64,000 nucleotides of DNA. It comes from Risungbinella massiliensis (GTDB lineage: Bacteria > Bacillota > Bacilli > Thermoactinomycetales > Thermoactinomycetaceae). The notes under the pieces were generated by a model. That model ran no database searches, had not been told where the DNA came from, and saw only the letters and a program-made list of their open reading frames with translations. Every line of letters begins with the position of its first letter. The stretch's first letter is position 1. This document shows, one piece after another, positions 31,310 through 40,033 of the stretch. The stretch lies in assembly GCF_000942395.1 (NCBI RefSeq), contig NZ_LN812102.1, positions 1,805,529 through 1,869,528 on the forward strand, given 5' to 3'. A program made the translations under genes and the position numbers.

Positions 31310-32287
31310 TTACTTTCTCATCTGTTCTTGGATAATCCGTAATATGTGCCTACTAATCCTATTCGCATCATGTCGAACGTGATTTTTGTATAGTAACAGA
31401 TTATCTGAGATAGTTTGTACACCCAAACGTTGGATATTTTCCACATCTGGAATCACCATGCTTTGATTGTGGCTCTCATATTTTTGCTGCATGATAACAG
31501 GTGGTACTTCATTATTTATAATCGCATAGTCCAATATCTCTCCAGCATGGTCATGAATAACTTGTACATGATCAAAGGCTGTGTAATGATCAGTTTCCCC
31601 TACTTGTGTCATTACATTGCAAACATATATCTTGCAGGCAGCAACCTCACGAATCGCTGCTTGAATCTCTTCTACCAAGAGATTGGGGATAATACTGGTA
31701 TAGAGGCTTCCTGGTCCGATAATAACCCCATCTGCTTCCCGAATTGCTTCAATCGCTTCTTCTACTGGTGTGACATGAGGTGGATCAAGAAAGACTCTCT
31801 TAATTTTTTTCCCTACCTCTGGAATTACTGATTCGCCTCGAACGATGCTTCCATCTTCCATCTCAGCACAAAGCACCACATTTTCCCGACATGCGGGCAA
31901 AACACGCCCTCGAACTGCTAGAACACGACTCATCTCTTGGATTGCGAGAGTAAAATCACCTGTGATCTCTTTCATCGCAGCAATCATTAAGTTCCCTAAT
32001 GTATGACCAGCTAATCCTTCTCCACTCTCAAAACGGTATTGCAATACACTCTGCAATAAGGGCTCTGTATCTGCTAAGGCGACCAATACGTTTCGTATAT
32101 CCCCTGGGGCTGGAATCTGTAAGTCATTGCGCAATCTACCAGAACTCCCACCATCATCGGCAACGGTTACGATTGCTGTAATGTCTAAATCAAATTTTTT
32201 TAAGCCTCTTAGCAAGACGGAAAGACCTGTTCCTCCGCCGATACAAACCACTTTGGGAGGCGAAGGAAGCATTTCTTCCACTATCAT
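31310..32287 (-). CDS. glmR: GlmR/YvcK, UDP-GlcNAc-responsive morphology and carbon-flux factor
   Basis: GlmR (YvcK) binds UDP-GlcNAc and stimulates GlmS, directing carbon into the envelope during gluconeogenic growth. The 325-residue product has the CofD-like nucleotide site CIGGGTGLSVLLRGL, VADDGGSSGRLR, GDIRN and GPGSLYTSIIPNL. The start is ATG 3 nt after rapZ, and the short gaps indicate one transcript with its neighbours. Confidence 0.96.
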   Translation of the reverse strand: MIVEEMLPSPPKVVCIGGGTGLSVLLRGLKKFDLDITAIVTVADDGGSSGRLRNDLQIPAPGDIRNVLVALADTEPLLQSVLQYRFESGEGLAGHTLGNLMIAAMKEITGDFTLAIQEMSRVLAVRGRVLPACRENVVLCAEMEDGSIVRGESVIPEVGKKIKRVFLDPPHVTPVEEAIEAIREADGVIIGPGSLYTSIIPNLLVEEIQAAIREVAACKIYVCNVMTQVGETDHYTAFDHVQVIHDHAGEILDYAIINNEVPPVIMQQKYESHNQSMVIPDVENIQRLGVQTISDNLLLYKNHVRHDANRISRHILRIIQEQMRK

Positions 32288-32290
32288 AAC

Positions 32291-33169
32291 CTACCCGCCC
32301 TTCTTATCCATATCTCGATGGATGATTCGGCTCCGATGATTTTCTTCAAGTTGTCGATTCATATGTTCCGCTATGGCAACAGATCGATGCTGTCCACCGG
32401 TACACCCAATCCCAATCACTAGATGTGATTTTCCTTCTTTGTGGTAATGCGGGATTAAAAACTGTAGCATATCCCCTAACTTCTGAACAAAATCTTTTGT
32501 TTCACTTTGTTCCATCACATAGTCCCGTACTTCTTCATCAAGACCTGTTTTTGGTCTCATTGATTCAATGTAGTAGGGGTTAGGGATAAATCGTACGTCA
32601 AAAACCAAATCAGCATCGATTGGCATACCATGCTTAAACCCAAAAGAGACAATACTCACATCGAGTTTGGAGGATTCGAATTGAGAATAGGCTCGAATGA
32701 TCTCCTCCTTGAGCTGACTTGGTTTGAGATCGGTTGTATCAATTATATAATCTGCTTGCCCACGAACTTCTTCTAACAGCTCACGCTCTTTGCGAATTCC
32801 TTCTAGCAAAGTGCCACTCTCCGCTAAAGGATGGCGCCTACGCGTCTGTTTGTAGCGTCTCACCAACGTTTCATTACGCGCCTCTAAGAAGAGAATCTGG
32901 TATTGAATTTGTTTTTCTTGTTTGAGGGACTCTAGCGAATCAACAAGAGAGGAGAAGAACTGACGTCCTCTCATATCAATCACTACTGCGACTTTACGTA
33001 ACTTCCGGTTAGATTCATCTAGTAGTTCAGCAAATTTCGTGAGGAGAACCGGAGGAAGATTATCAATACAGAAAAAGTCTAGATCTTCAAAACACTGCAT
33101 CGCTACTGTTTTCCCGGCACCTGACATTCCCGTAATCACTACGATGTTTAATGGTTGAAAGTCGCTCAT
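32291..33169 (-). CDS. rapZ: RapZ/YvcJ nucleotide-binding protein
   Basis: A P-loop protein of the RapZ (YvcJ) family. E. coli RapZ controls GlmS through small RNA decay; the Bacillus member binds nucleotides and affects competence. The 292-residue product has the Walker A GMSGAGKT, DNLPP, and the C-terminal GIGCTGGQHRSV motif. The ATG starting MSDFQPL has AGAAGGGAT upstream; a longer reading overlapping glcK is less likely. Confidence 0.96.
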   Translation of the reverse strand: MSDFQPLNIVVITGMSGAGKTVAMQCFEDLDFFCIDNLPPVLLTKFAELLDESNRKLRKVAVVIDMRGRQFFSSLVDSLESLKQEKQIQYQILFLEARNETLVRRYKQTRRRHPLAESGTLLEGIRKERELLEEVRGQADYIIDTTDLKPSQLKEEIIRAYSQFESSKLDVSIVSFGFKHGMPIDADLVFDVRFIPNPYYIESMRPKTGLDEEVRDYVMEQSETKDFVQKLGDMLQFLIPHYHKEGKSHLVIGIGCTGGQHRSVAIAEHMNRQLEENHRSRIIHRDMDKKGG

Positions 33170-33204
33170 AAATTGATCCCTTCTTTTTTGCTTCACTTTA
33201 CGCA

Positions 33205-34140
33205 TTATACAAAAAGTCCTGCGGCTCCAATCATTCCAGCATCATTTCCCAACTTGGCAGCCACGATTTCGACTCCTTGAGCGGCATGTGGGTCTGTTTT
33301 TTGTTTCCACGAATTGCGGAGAGGTTCTAGTAATTGTTCACCTGCAAGTGCTACTCCTCCACCGATCACAAATCGAGCTGGATTTAATACAACCGAAAGA
33401 ATGGAAAGAACTTCTGCCAATGCTTCCACTACTTGTTCCAATACTTCTTTGGCAGCTGGATCATTTTGGGCTGCTAGTTCGAATACTGTTTTAGGACTAA
33501 TCTCGATTGCTTTCGATAGCTTCGTATATTCTCCATATTCCACCATCGCTTCTTTTGCTAAACGAATAATTCCTGTAGCAGAGGAGATCGTCTCTAAACA
33601 GCCTCGTTTTCCACAATTACAATCCACGCCATTTGGGTCTACTACAATATGGCCGATTTCACCTGCTGAGTCGCTGAAACCATGCACCAAGTTACCATTG
33701 ACGATTACTCCGCCACCTACACCTGTACCAAGTGTGATGCAAACAAGATCCTGTACTCCTTTTCCAGCACCGCTCCAAGCCTCTCCAAGGGCTGCGGCAT
33801 TAGCATCATTTTCAATTTTAACAGGTTTACCCCAAGCTTGCTCTAAACGCGCCTTGATTGGAACATCCTTCCAAAAGAGATTCGTTAAATTTTTTACGAT
33901 CCCTTTCTTGATATCTAGAAATCCTGGAAGTCCAAATCCGATACCTTGGATTTCAATCCAATCTATTCCAGCTTCCTTCGCAAGATCTTGAGCAACATGA
34001 ATGATCTGCTGAATCGACTCTTCCGCATTTCCTTTTCCTCTGGTTGGATGCTGAACCTGGAACAAAACTTCTCCGAATTCATTTATAATCCCTAATTTGA
34101 TATTGGTTCCCCCAAGATCAATTCCAATCCATTTGCTCAT
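33205..34140 (-). CDS. glcK: ROK-family glucokinase
   Basis: Glucokinase phosphorylates glucose with ATP. The 311-residue product has the phosphate motif GIDLGGTNIK, GTGVGGGVIVNG, the catalytic GHIVVD region and the ROK zinc motif CNCGKRGCLE. GlcK specificity is inferred from overall similarity; other ROK sugar kinases share these motifs. It is the first gene of the operon with rapZ, a location unlike B. subtilis, where glcK lies elsewhere. Confidence 0.9.
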   Translation of the reverse strand: MSKWIGIDLGGTNIKLGIINEFGEVLFQVQHPTRGKGNAEESIQQIIHVAQDLAKEAGIDWIEIQGIGFGLPGFLDIKKGIVKNLTNLFWKDVPIKARLEQAWGKPVKIENDANAAALGEAWSGAGKGVQDLVCITLGTGVGGGVIVNGNLVHGFSDSAGEIGHIVVDPNGVDCNCGKRGCLETISSATGIIRLAKEAMVEYGEYTKLSKAIEISPKTVFELAAQNDPAAKEVLEQVVEALAEVLSILSVVLNPARFVIGGGVALAGEQLLEPLRNSWKQKTDPHAAQGVEIVAAKLGNDAGMIGAAGLFV

Positions 34141-34257
34141 GATAACTAGGTCTCCTCACCTTATCGCTAAGAAATTCTTGATTAGATCAAGGTTCTCATA
34201 TATTTTTCATTTTAAAATGGGTTCGGTATACTTTCTGTTATAACAAAAATAGTACAC

Positions 34258-34283
34258 AAAAAAAAGACGCGGATCTCCCGCGC
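34258..34283 (-). terminator. Terminator after the thioredoxin gene
   Basis: The stem GGCGCGG with its complement (one G-T pair) and an 8-T tract on the minus strand lies about 90 nt after the stop. The rest of the 234-base gap shows no gene. Confidence 0.85.
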
Positions 34284-34374
34284 CACTACAGAGTATGCAT
34301 CATCATAAGGGGTATTGCTAGTTTAGGATACAGTATTTCGATCAAGAAATAATCTTGTTTCTCTAAAGGTTCGG

Positions 34375-34689
34375 TTAAGCTTGTTGTTCCAAGAAGTCCA
34401 CTACTTGTTCCTTGGTTTTGGCATCTCGACTTGGTAAGCGATCTACCTCTTTGCCATCTTGAAATACAATAAATGTTGGGATTCCCTTCACATTGTATTT
34501 TTCTGCTACTTCTCTTGCATCATCTACATCTAACTCAGCAAAGTCAAACTTACCTTGGAATTGCCCTTCAATCTCAGGGAGATCCGGTGCGATTCGTTTA
34601 CAATCTATGCACCAGCTTGCACTGAACTCCACCACTTTTTTGCCGGATTCTATAAAGTTCTGGAAATCTTGTTGAGTTAACTTATTCAT
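34375..34689 (-). CDS. Thioredoxin-like protein with CIDC active site
   Basis: A 104-residue thioredoxin-fold protein: FSASWCIDCKRIAP active site near residues 27-30, the cis-proline in VKGIPTFIVF, and DGKEVDR. The CxxC pair is intact but the middle residues are ID, not GP, which should change the redox potential compared with TrxA. Its ATG overlaps the end of the upstream TPR gene by 8 nt, so the two are translationally coupled. Confidence 0.9.
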   Translation of the reverse strand: MNKLTQQDFQNFIESGKKVVEFSASWCIDCKRIAPDLPEIEGQFQGKFDFAELDVDDAREVAEKYNVKGIPTFIVFQDGKEVDRLPSRDAKTKEQVVDFLEQQA

Positions 34690-36403
34690 CTAGCGTACCT
34701 CCTTGGATAGTTAAGCATGTCAGGTAAGGTTGTAGTAGCTTCGCTTTGCGAGCAACCGTAGAACTAGCTACTTTGTACTTTTCTGCTACTTTCGACTGTG
34801 AAAGTGCGAGACCATGAGACTTGATTACTACATATTCCAATGCAGCAGCCCAAGCCTCCACCTTGCGTATGGTATCGAGATTAGTAGTAGATTGTTCCTT
34901 CAACCATACTTCCCAGAGGATTTTGGCATCACGCCTTACTTCTTCTTCGTACTCTTCCATTTGCTCTTGGCAGAGTCTCAAAACTTGCTTCCATTTTGGA
35001 ATACCTTCTGGTTGTTTATCCGGTTGATCCAATCGAATCCATTGATCTTCGTACCAAAGCATATAGGGTGGCTCCGCATTTTTGCGACGCAACAAGAAAA
35101 GTGCAATCTGCTTCAGTTCATCTTCTTCTTCCCGCTTTTGCAAAAACGAACGAAGCATTGGTTCACTGTCTAAACTCGGATTCCACCCTAACACATTAAG
35201 CACTTGAACCTTGGCTTGATGATTGCCATGTTGAAGTGCCCATTCACAAGATTCTTGAAGAAGAGCTGTCGGATCCATTTCCTCAAATCCCTCTTCTTCC
35301 TCACGATTCATCCGTAATATCTCTTCTTCATATGGCAGATGAAAACGATAACGAATTGGCTGGAAGTTTTGAAAGTCTTCTCTTTTCCATACCTTTAATT
35401 GATCTAAATAAAACCGAGGTATATCCGATTCAGGATCGATGGCTTGAGCTTGCTTCCAGAATCGCTGTGCCAACTCGATTCTGCCAATGTTGACAGAAGC
35501 TGTTGCAGCATAATGATATAGCGTTGCTTCTGGATGCTCTTCTACTTTGAGAATCCGTGTAAACAACTCATATGCCATATAATGTTGACCTAAAATCCCC
35601 ATGGTAATCCCGAGCTTATATGCATGTTCCACTTGAAATGGAACCAACTTTTTTAGCATGTCCAAGATTTGATTCCTTTGTTCAGGCTTACCAATCTCTT
35701 GGGTTAGAATCGCTAAATTACAAAGCCCATGAAGATTACTCGGATCCGCTTCTAGCACCTCATTCACCTTGGCCATCGCCAACTCTAGCTTACCCAAATA
35801 GTAGTAAGAAAGAGCGAGGTTATTGCGAGCCGGGAGAAACTCTGGATGTTCTTGCGTCAGTTTTTCCAAAATCTCTGTCGCTTGCAAAAAACGCCCTTCA
35901 CCAAGATGCCAGCGAGCTTCATCATGTTTTTGCAAAAAGTCTGGTAGAGCATGAGAAACTGGTTCTTTTGTTGGTCTCCCCAATTCAAAAGAAAGCATGT
36001 ACAAAAGTTCTTCTGCTTCTTCTGCAAATTCTCCGTCTGGCTCACGGCTCAAATATTCTACCAAATACTCTTCGGATTGCTCGTATTCTTCAAGATGAGT
36101 AGCATTGTTAGCCAGATAAAACCAACATTCTCCTAGATTTGCATCTATTTCTGTTAAAACATGTAGCAGTAGCTGGCTCGACTCTTCAAATTGACTCAAC
36201 TCAGCCAAAAGTCCAGCTAAATTAATGTAGTGAACAGGGTTGTCAGGTTCTTTTTCAAGTGCTAAACGAAAATACTTCTGTGCTTTGGTGTAGTCGCGAC
36301 GATTCAGATACTTCACCGCACGATCATAATAAAAACCTGCATCTAAAGTAAAAGCTATCACTTTTTCCTTTTGATCGGATTGGCTATAAGTACTTTTCTT
36401 CAT
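34682..36403 (-). CDS. TPR-repeat protein (YvcD-like) with C-terminal HTH-like segment
   Basis: A 573-residue soluble protein. TPR units are visible at about 22-55 (YYDRAVKYLNRRDYTKAQKYF), 55-90, 165-200 and 200-235 (ARNNLALSYYYLGKLELAMA), followed by more helical repeats. An acidic middle part leads to a C-terminal segment (SQSKVAEKYKVASSTVARKAKLL) that reads like a helix-turn-helix. It resembles B. subtilis YvcD in its genomic setting near the yvcJKL genes. The ATG with GGAGGGG is preferred to a start 12 nt upstream. It lies 77 nt after prs and overlaps the thioredoxin gene. The role is probably scaffolding, and the DNA-binding part is conjecture. Confidence 0.8.
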   Translation of the reverse strand: MKKSTYSQSDQKEKVIAFTLDAGFYYDRAVKYLNRRDYTKAQKYFRLALEKEPDNPVHYINLAGLLAELSQFEESSQLLLHVLTEIDANLGECWFYLANNATHLEEYEQSEEYLVEYLSREPDGEFAEEAEELLYMLSFELGRPTKEPVSHALPDFLQKHDEARWHLGEGRFLQATEILEKLTQEHPEFLPARNNLALSYYYLGKLELAMAKVNEVLEADPSNLHGLCNLAILTQEIGKPEQRNQILDMLKKLVPFQVEHAYKLGITMGILGQHYMAYELFTRILKVEEHPEATLYHYAATASVNIGRIELAQRFWKQAQAIDPESDIPRFYLDQLKVWKREDFQNFQPIRYRFHLPYEEEILRMNREEEEGFEEMDPTALLQESCEWALQHGNHQAKVQVLNVLGWNPSLDSEPMLRSFLQKREEEDELKQIALFLLRRKNAEPPYMLWYEDQWIRLDQPDKQPEGIPKWKQVLRLCQEQMEEYEEEVRRDAKILWEVWLKEQSTTNLDTIRKVEAWAAALEYVVIKSHGLALSQSKVAEKYKVASSTVARKAKLLQPYLTCLTIQGGTLDE

Positions 36404-36480
36404 AATCCCCTCCACCCAGCAAAAAAGGGCGTTCAGCTGGTGGTCTGGTGCTTTTGCAAGTATACCATAGTTTGGGATTG

Positions 36481-37419
36481 TTACATACCAGCGCGAAATA
36501 GGGTGCTTATAGATCCTCCTGTAATATTAATTTTGATCGCTTCCGCTAAAAGGGATGCTACGGAAAGAACTCGAAAACGTTCTGAGATAGGATCCATTGG
36601 TAACGTATCCGCTACTACAACCTCTTGAATCGCTGGGTGAATAAGTCGCTCGACTGCATTAGCGGAGAACACTGGATGAGTTGCACAGATATACGCAGGA
36701 TTCGCTCCTTTTGCTTGAAGATGTTCTACAACACTTACTATCGTTCCACCCGTATCAATCATATCTTCAATGATAATCGGAGTTCTTCCCTCTACTTCCC
36801 CAATGATATGGGTAACACGAGCAGCATTGTGAGCTGGTCTCTTCTTCATCATGATCGCAAAGGGAGCATCGAGATAGGTTGCTAGCTTTTCCGCAGCTTT
36901 AGCACGTCCAGCATCTGGAGAAACAACAACGGGATTTGTAATTCCCTTTTGCAGAAGATATTCCGTGATAGAGTCGATCATCGTTAGGTGATCTACTGGA
37001 ATGTTGAAGAATCCTTGAATCGCTGGAGCGTGCAGATCAAATGTGATAACCCGGTCAATCCCTACATTCGCTAATAAATCAGCAATCATTTTCCCCGTAA
37101 TCGGTTCCCGTGGGGCATCTTTCTTTTCTTGGCGTGCGTATGCAAAATACGGTATTACAGCAGTAATACTGCGAGCGGAAGCACGTTTTGCCGCATCAGC
37201 CATGATCAGAAGCTCCATGATGTTCTCATTAATCGGATGAGAAAAAGTTTGTACCAAGAAAATATCGCAATTACGTACCGATTCTTCATAATGCACATAG
37301 ATCTCACCTGATTTGAATCGATTAATCTGAACCTTACCCAGTTCTATATGTAAAGCGCTTGCAATTTGTTCTGCCAAAATAGGATGTGAAGTACCCGAGA
37401 AAACTTTGATCTGTTCCAT
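36481..37419 (-). CDS. prs: Ribose-phosphate pyrophosphokinase
   Basis: PRPP synthetase makes phosphoribosyl pyrophosphate from ribose-5-phosphate and ATP. The 312-residue product has FSGTSHP, the ATP loop ARQEKKDAPREPITGK, the DLHAPAIQGFF metal site, the VSPDAGRAKAAEKLA flexible loop, and the PRPP-binding IIEDMIDTGGTI. The ATG with GGGAGG is chosen over one five codons upstream. It stands apart from glmU and ctc, the usual partners of prs in Bacillus, and its DLHAPAIQ and SPDAGRAK loops differ from the common DLHAGQIQ and SPDHGG forms. It may be a second prs. Confidence 0.9.
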   Translation of the reverse strand: MEQIKVFSGTSHPILAEQIASALHIELGKVQINRFKSGEIYVHYEESVRNCDIFLVQTFSHPINENIMELLIMADAAKRASARSITAVIPYFAYARQEKKDAPREPITGKMIADLLANVGIDRVITFDLHAPAIQGFFNIPVDHLTMIDSITEYLLQKGITNPVVVSPDAGRAKAAEKLATYLDAPFAIMMKKRPAHNAARVTHIIGEVEGRTPIIIEDMIDTGGTIVSVVEHLQAKGANPAYICATHPVFSANAVERLIHPAIQEVVVADTLPMDPISERFRVLSVASLLAEAIKINITGGSISTLFRAGM

Positions 37420-37643
37420 AAGATCCTCCCACAAGATTCCAGAGTCGTTCTATCAACGTCTCTACTAATTTATATATTCAGTCAAATGTTATTATAAAAG
37501 AGTATAGATCAAATGGAACATAAAAAAGTTACAATTTGTTCATATTTTTAAAAAGTTTTTATTAAGAAGATAGAGTAAAACGGTATTATTAGGACATTCC
37601 TACGGATCGGAATGAATGCATTTAGTAGAAAGAGTGATGTGCA

Positions 37644-38303
37644 ATGACAGTGAAACAAAACAAACTAGATCAATTCTTTCTCAAAATGGGGGTACAGAAA
37701 GAGAAACCGACGATCTGGAAACTAATGATTCTATTCTCCCTGCTCTATACTATTTTTTATGGGATCGACGTCTTTTGGCAAGATAGTCATCAAATCTATG
37801 ATCCTGTTAATACCTCGCCAGGTAACGAGTTTTTAAATACCGAAACAGGCCAACCTTATCGTACCAAAGCCAATATATTAGCAACTTCCGTAAGTCTCTT
37901 GATGATCCCGGCTTTTGCTTTTATAGGAGCTTTTTTCTCTTGGGTATTAGTTCAGTTCTTTCAAGCTACAACTACGTTCCGAAAAATGTACCATCTACAT
38001 ATCGTTTGTAGCGCCATTTTGATTATCAGTGCGCTAGCAGAGTTGATCTACCATTTTTTCGACCCTACAGCAGAATCAATACCGTTTCAATTAGGTTATT
38101 ACATCTCATCTAATGGAACTTGGCTCGGAGGTGCTCTGCAAGCAATTGATCTGTTCGAGATCCTGTACTTTATCCTCTTAGCATTTGGTCTAAAACTGAT
38201 TACACAGCTAAATTGGGGACGAGCCAGTTGTATCAGTATCTTTATTTTCGCAGTCGTCTATTTCTTTCATTTTGCCCGATTTGCACTAGGGAATCTTTAC
38301 TAA
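37644..38303 (+). CDS. Hypothetical membrane protein
   Basis: A 219-residue protein with five to six hydrophobic helices (about 27-45, 80-108, 120-140, 160-182 and 188-215) and an external-type loop between the first two (DSHQIYDPVNTSPGNEFLN). No motif is recognised. The ATG has only a weak GTGATG site. It is a single gene, convergent with the secreted-protein gene, with a shared terminator. Confidence 0.65.
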   Translation: MTVKQNKLDQFFLKMGVQKEKPTIWKLMILFSLLYTIFYGIDVFWQDSHQIYDPVNTSPGNEFLNTETGQPYRTKANILATSVSLLMIPAFAFIGAFFSWVLVQFFQATTTFRKMYHLHIVCSAILIISALAELIYHFFDPTAESIPFQLGYYISSNGTWLGGALQAIDLFEILYFILLAFGLKLITQLNWGRASCISIFIFAVVYFFHFARFALGNLY

Positions 38304-38330
38304 CATTCTTGATATCATAGTCCATGCAAA

Positions 38331-38368
38331 TAAGCCCCTTCTAACAACCTACACTTAGAAGGGGCTTA
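38331..38368. terminator. Bidirectional terminator
   Basis: A 14-bp stem (TAAGCCCCTTCTAA and complement) with a 10-nt loop lies between two convergent genes. Confidence 0.88.
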
Positions 38369-38376
38369 TTGATAAT

Positions 38377-39120
38377 CTAGGATTCCTTTTTCGCTTTTGA
38401 TTCTTGAACACTTTTACTCTGTTGATCCAAAATTCCCCACAACACTTTTCGTTCCTGATCAATCTTCGTTTTGTCCAGTTTTAGCTGATCTACAATTTCT
38501 CTCCAACTATTTTCCTTTGTTTTGAGCGTTAGTACTTCATCTAACGATTTACCACTCACTTTGGACAATATTGCAGCATGAAACAATCCAAACGGACGCA
38601 CTGGATGCTTTTCCCATAACGTAGCAATTTCTTGATCTTCTTTCCCAAGATACTGTGATATCGTTTTTAATACAATGTCCGGGTTCTTGGTCAAAAGATC
38701 TTCCTTTTTCATGTGTGGAAATAGCTGATGCAATTCCCTTCGTACATCCTCCATTGCGATATGATACTTTTGCGCTACTGCTTTCCAATTGCCAAGAGTC
38801 GCCTTTTCTTGAATAACTTCCTCAAATGGTCGCTTTCCTTTTTTGGCTATGATTGCACCCATAACCAAATCTTTGGCTGAGAGCTGCTTTTCCTGAGCGA
38901 TCTGGATTATATGCTCTTTTGGCTGATCTAGATAATTGGCTATCTTTTCAGTTGTTTGTTCCAATCGCTGTTTTTTCTTGGCTTCTTTATCCATCGGTTG
39001 TTGCTCTTCTGTCGGTGGAACATCTGGGTCAGCAGCAAAGGAGGACTGGTAAGTTCCGATAACCGATCCCAGTAACATTACCGTCATGAACAAGGAAATG
39101 ATCATCTTCTTGAAAAACAT
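38377..39120 (-). CDS. Secreted protein with an internal duplication, unknown function
   Basis: A 247-residue exported protein: signal peptide (FFKKMIISLFMTVMLLG, cleavage near SFAADP), a charged Pro/Glu/Lys-rich spacer (to about 60), then two copies of a helical module of about 65 residues. Compare DLVMGAIIAKKGKRPFEEVI..NWKAVAQKYHI with GLFHAAILSKVSGKSLDEVL..SWREIVDQLKL. The tail is Lys/Ser-rich. The ATG six bases after AGGTG is preferred to earlier GTG/ATG codons that overlap the binding site. No family is recognised. Confidence 0.75.
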   Translation of the reverse strand: MFFKKMIISLFMTVMLLGSVIGTYQSSFAADPDVPPTEEQQPMDKEAKKKQRLEQTTEKIANYLDQPKEHIIQIAQEKQLSAKDLVMGAIIAKKGKRPFEEVIQEKATLGNWKAVAQKYHIAMEDVRRELHQLFPHMKKEDLLTKNPDIVLKTISQYLGKEDQEIATLWEKHPVRPFGLFHAAILSKVSGKSLDEVLTLKTKENSWREIVDQLKLDKTKIDQERKVLWGILDQQSKSVQESKAKKES

Positions 39121-39221
39121 GTACATCACCTCTTAGCAAGATTTGCTATTAGTCTTGCCCAAAATGATGACAAACTTGAAAGAAATGATAGAATTTGTTT
39201 ATTTAAGTATATAACTCCATT

Positions 39222-39240
39222 AGGAGGGATCATCACTCTG
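39222..39240 (+). promoter_or_regulatory. Shine-Dalgarno and CTG start of the next gene
   Basis: AGGAGGG is followed by nine bases and an in-frame CTG. No ATG, GTG or TTG exists in that frame between this site and a TTG 126 nt further on, which has no binding site. Confidence 0.6.
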
Positions 39241-39921
39241 GAAAAAGAACCACTATTAAAACCTTTAAAAGTAGATCAACAGAAGTTACAACAGAGTATT
39301 GAGTTTATTGAGCGATTCCGCACCCAAAAGTCTTGGTCAGACTACGAAAAATATGCAAGATGTTTGTTATATTTAGGCAAAAAAGACCAAGCAATTCCTT
39401 ATTTTCTAAAAGCAGCAGAAGATATGGAACGTTTAATTATGATTTTTACTGAAAAAAAAAATCTAGAACAAATGTATCGTTGCAAACATATACAGGCAAA
39501 TTACTTCCGATTAGCAGAAGATAATGAAAAAAGCCGACAACTCCTACAAGAACTGTTGCCAGCTTATATATCCCTCTACGAACAAATCTATGAAAAAAAC
39601 GATGAGCAGGGAATCACTGTTGTAAGTCGACTAACCGACTGCCTTTTTTTTATCGAGGATTATGAGAAATCCATCTACTATGGAAAAAAAGTGAGACACT
39701 GGTTCCCAATCTCCCTTGGCTATGCCGAAGGTATTCTTTTAAACGACGAAAATAGAATCGTATATACATTAAATTATGTCATGAAGGACATCGAAAGCCA
39801 AAAATCACAACCATATGATACAGGTTCAGAGACGAGTTTATGGGATTGGGTTGATATCGGCAGGAGACTTTTAGGACTCCCCTCTAAATTGGATATGCTC
39901 CATCTCGAAGAAAATATATAA
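39238..39921 (+). CDS. TPR-like protein, probably started at CTG
   Basis: Read from the CTG, the product is 227 residues, helical and soluble, with a TPR-like stretch (YEKYARCLLYLGKKDQAIPYFLKAAEDMERL) near 37-67 and further helix pairs (ANYFRLAEDNEKSRQLLQELL; DCLFFIEDYEKSIYYGKKV). Starting at the first TTG would cut the TPR unit in half and lacks a binding site. ATC codons nearer the binding site are less plausible. It may act as a peptide- or protein-binding adaptor; no partner is evident. It diverges from the secreted-protein gene and is followed by a terminator. Confidence 0.65.
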   Translation: MEKEPLLKPLKVDQQKLQQSIEFIERFRTQKSWSDYEKYARCLLYLGKKDQAIPYFLKAAEDMERLIMIFTEKKNLEQMYRCKHIQANYFRLAEDNEKSRQLLQELLPAYISLYEQIYEKNDEQGITVVSRLTDCLFFIEDYEKSIYYGKKVRHWFPISLGYAEGILLNDENRIVYTLNYVMKDIESQKSQPYDTGSETSLWDWVDIGRRLLGLPSKLDMLHLEENI

Positions 39922-39956
39922 AAGAGAGTCTAGAAAAACCTAGACTCTCTTCTTTT
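39922..39956 (+). terminator. Terminator of the TPR-like gene
   Basis: The 12-bp stem AAGAGAGTCTAG and its complement, loop AAAAAC, then TCTTTT. A/T flanks allow use in both directions. Confidence 0.88.
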
Positions 39957-40033
39957 ACCTATCGGAGTTTACACTGAAAAAGGACATCGATTGCAAATAA
40001 CGTAATTCACTTCTCGAAGCTGATGTCTTATTC

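Noticed and set aside
36420-36470. Terminator after prs
   Set aside because: The GC-rich stretch does not give a good stem with a T run; prs probably reads through into the TPR gene.
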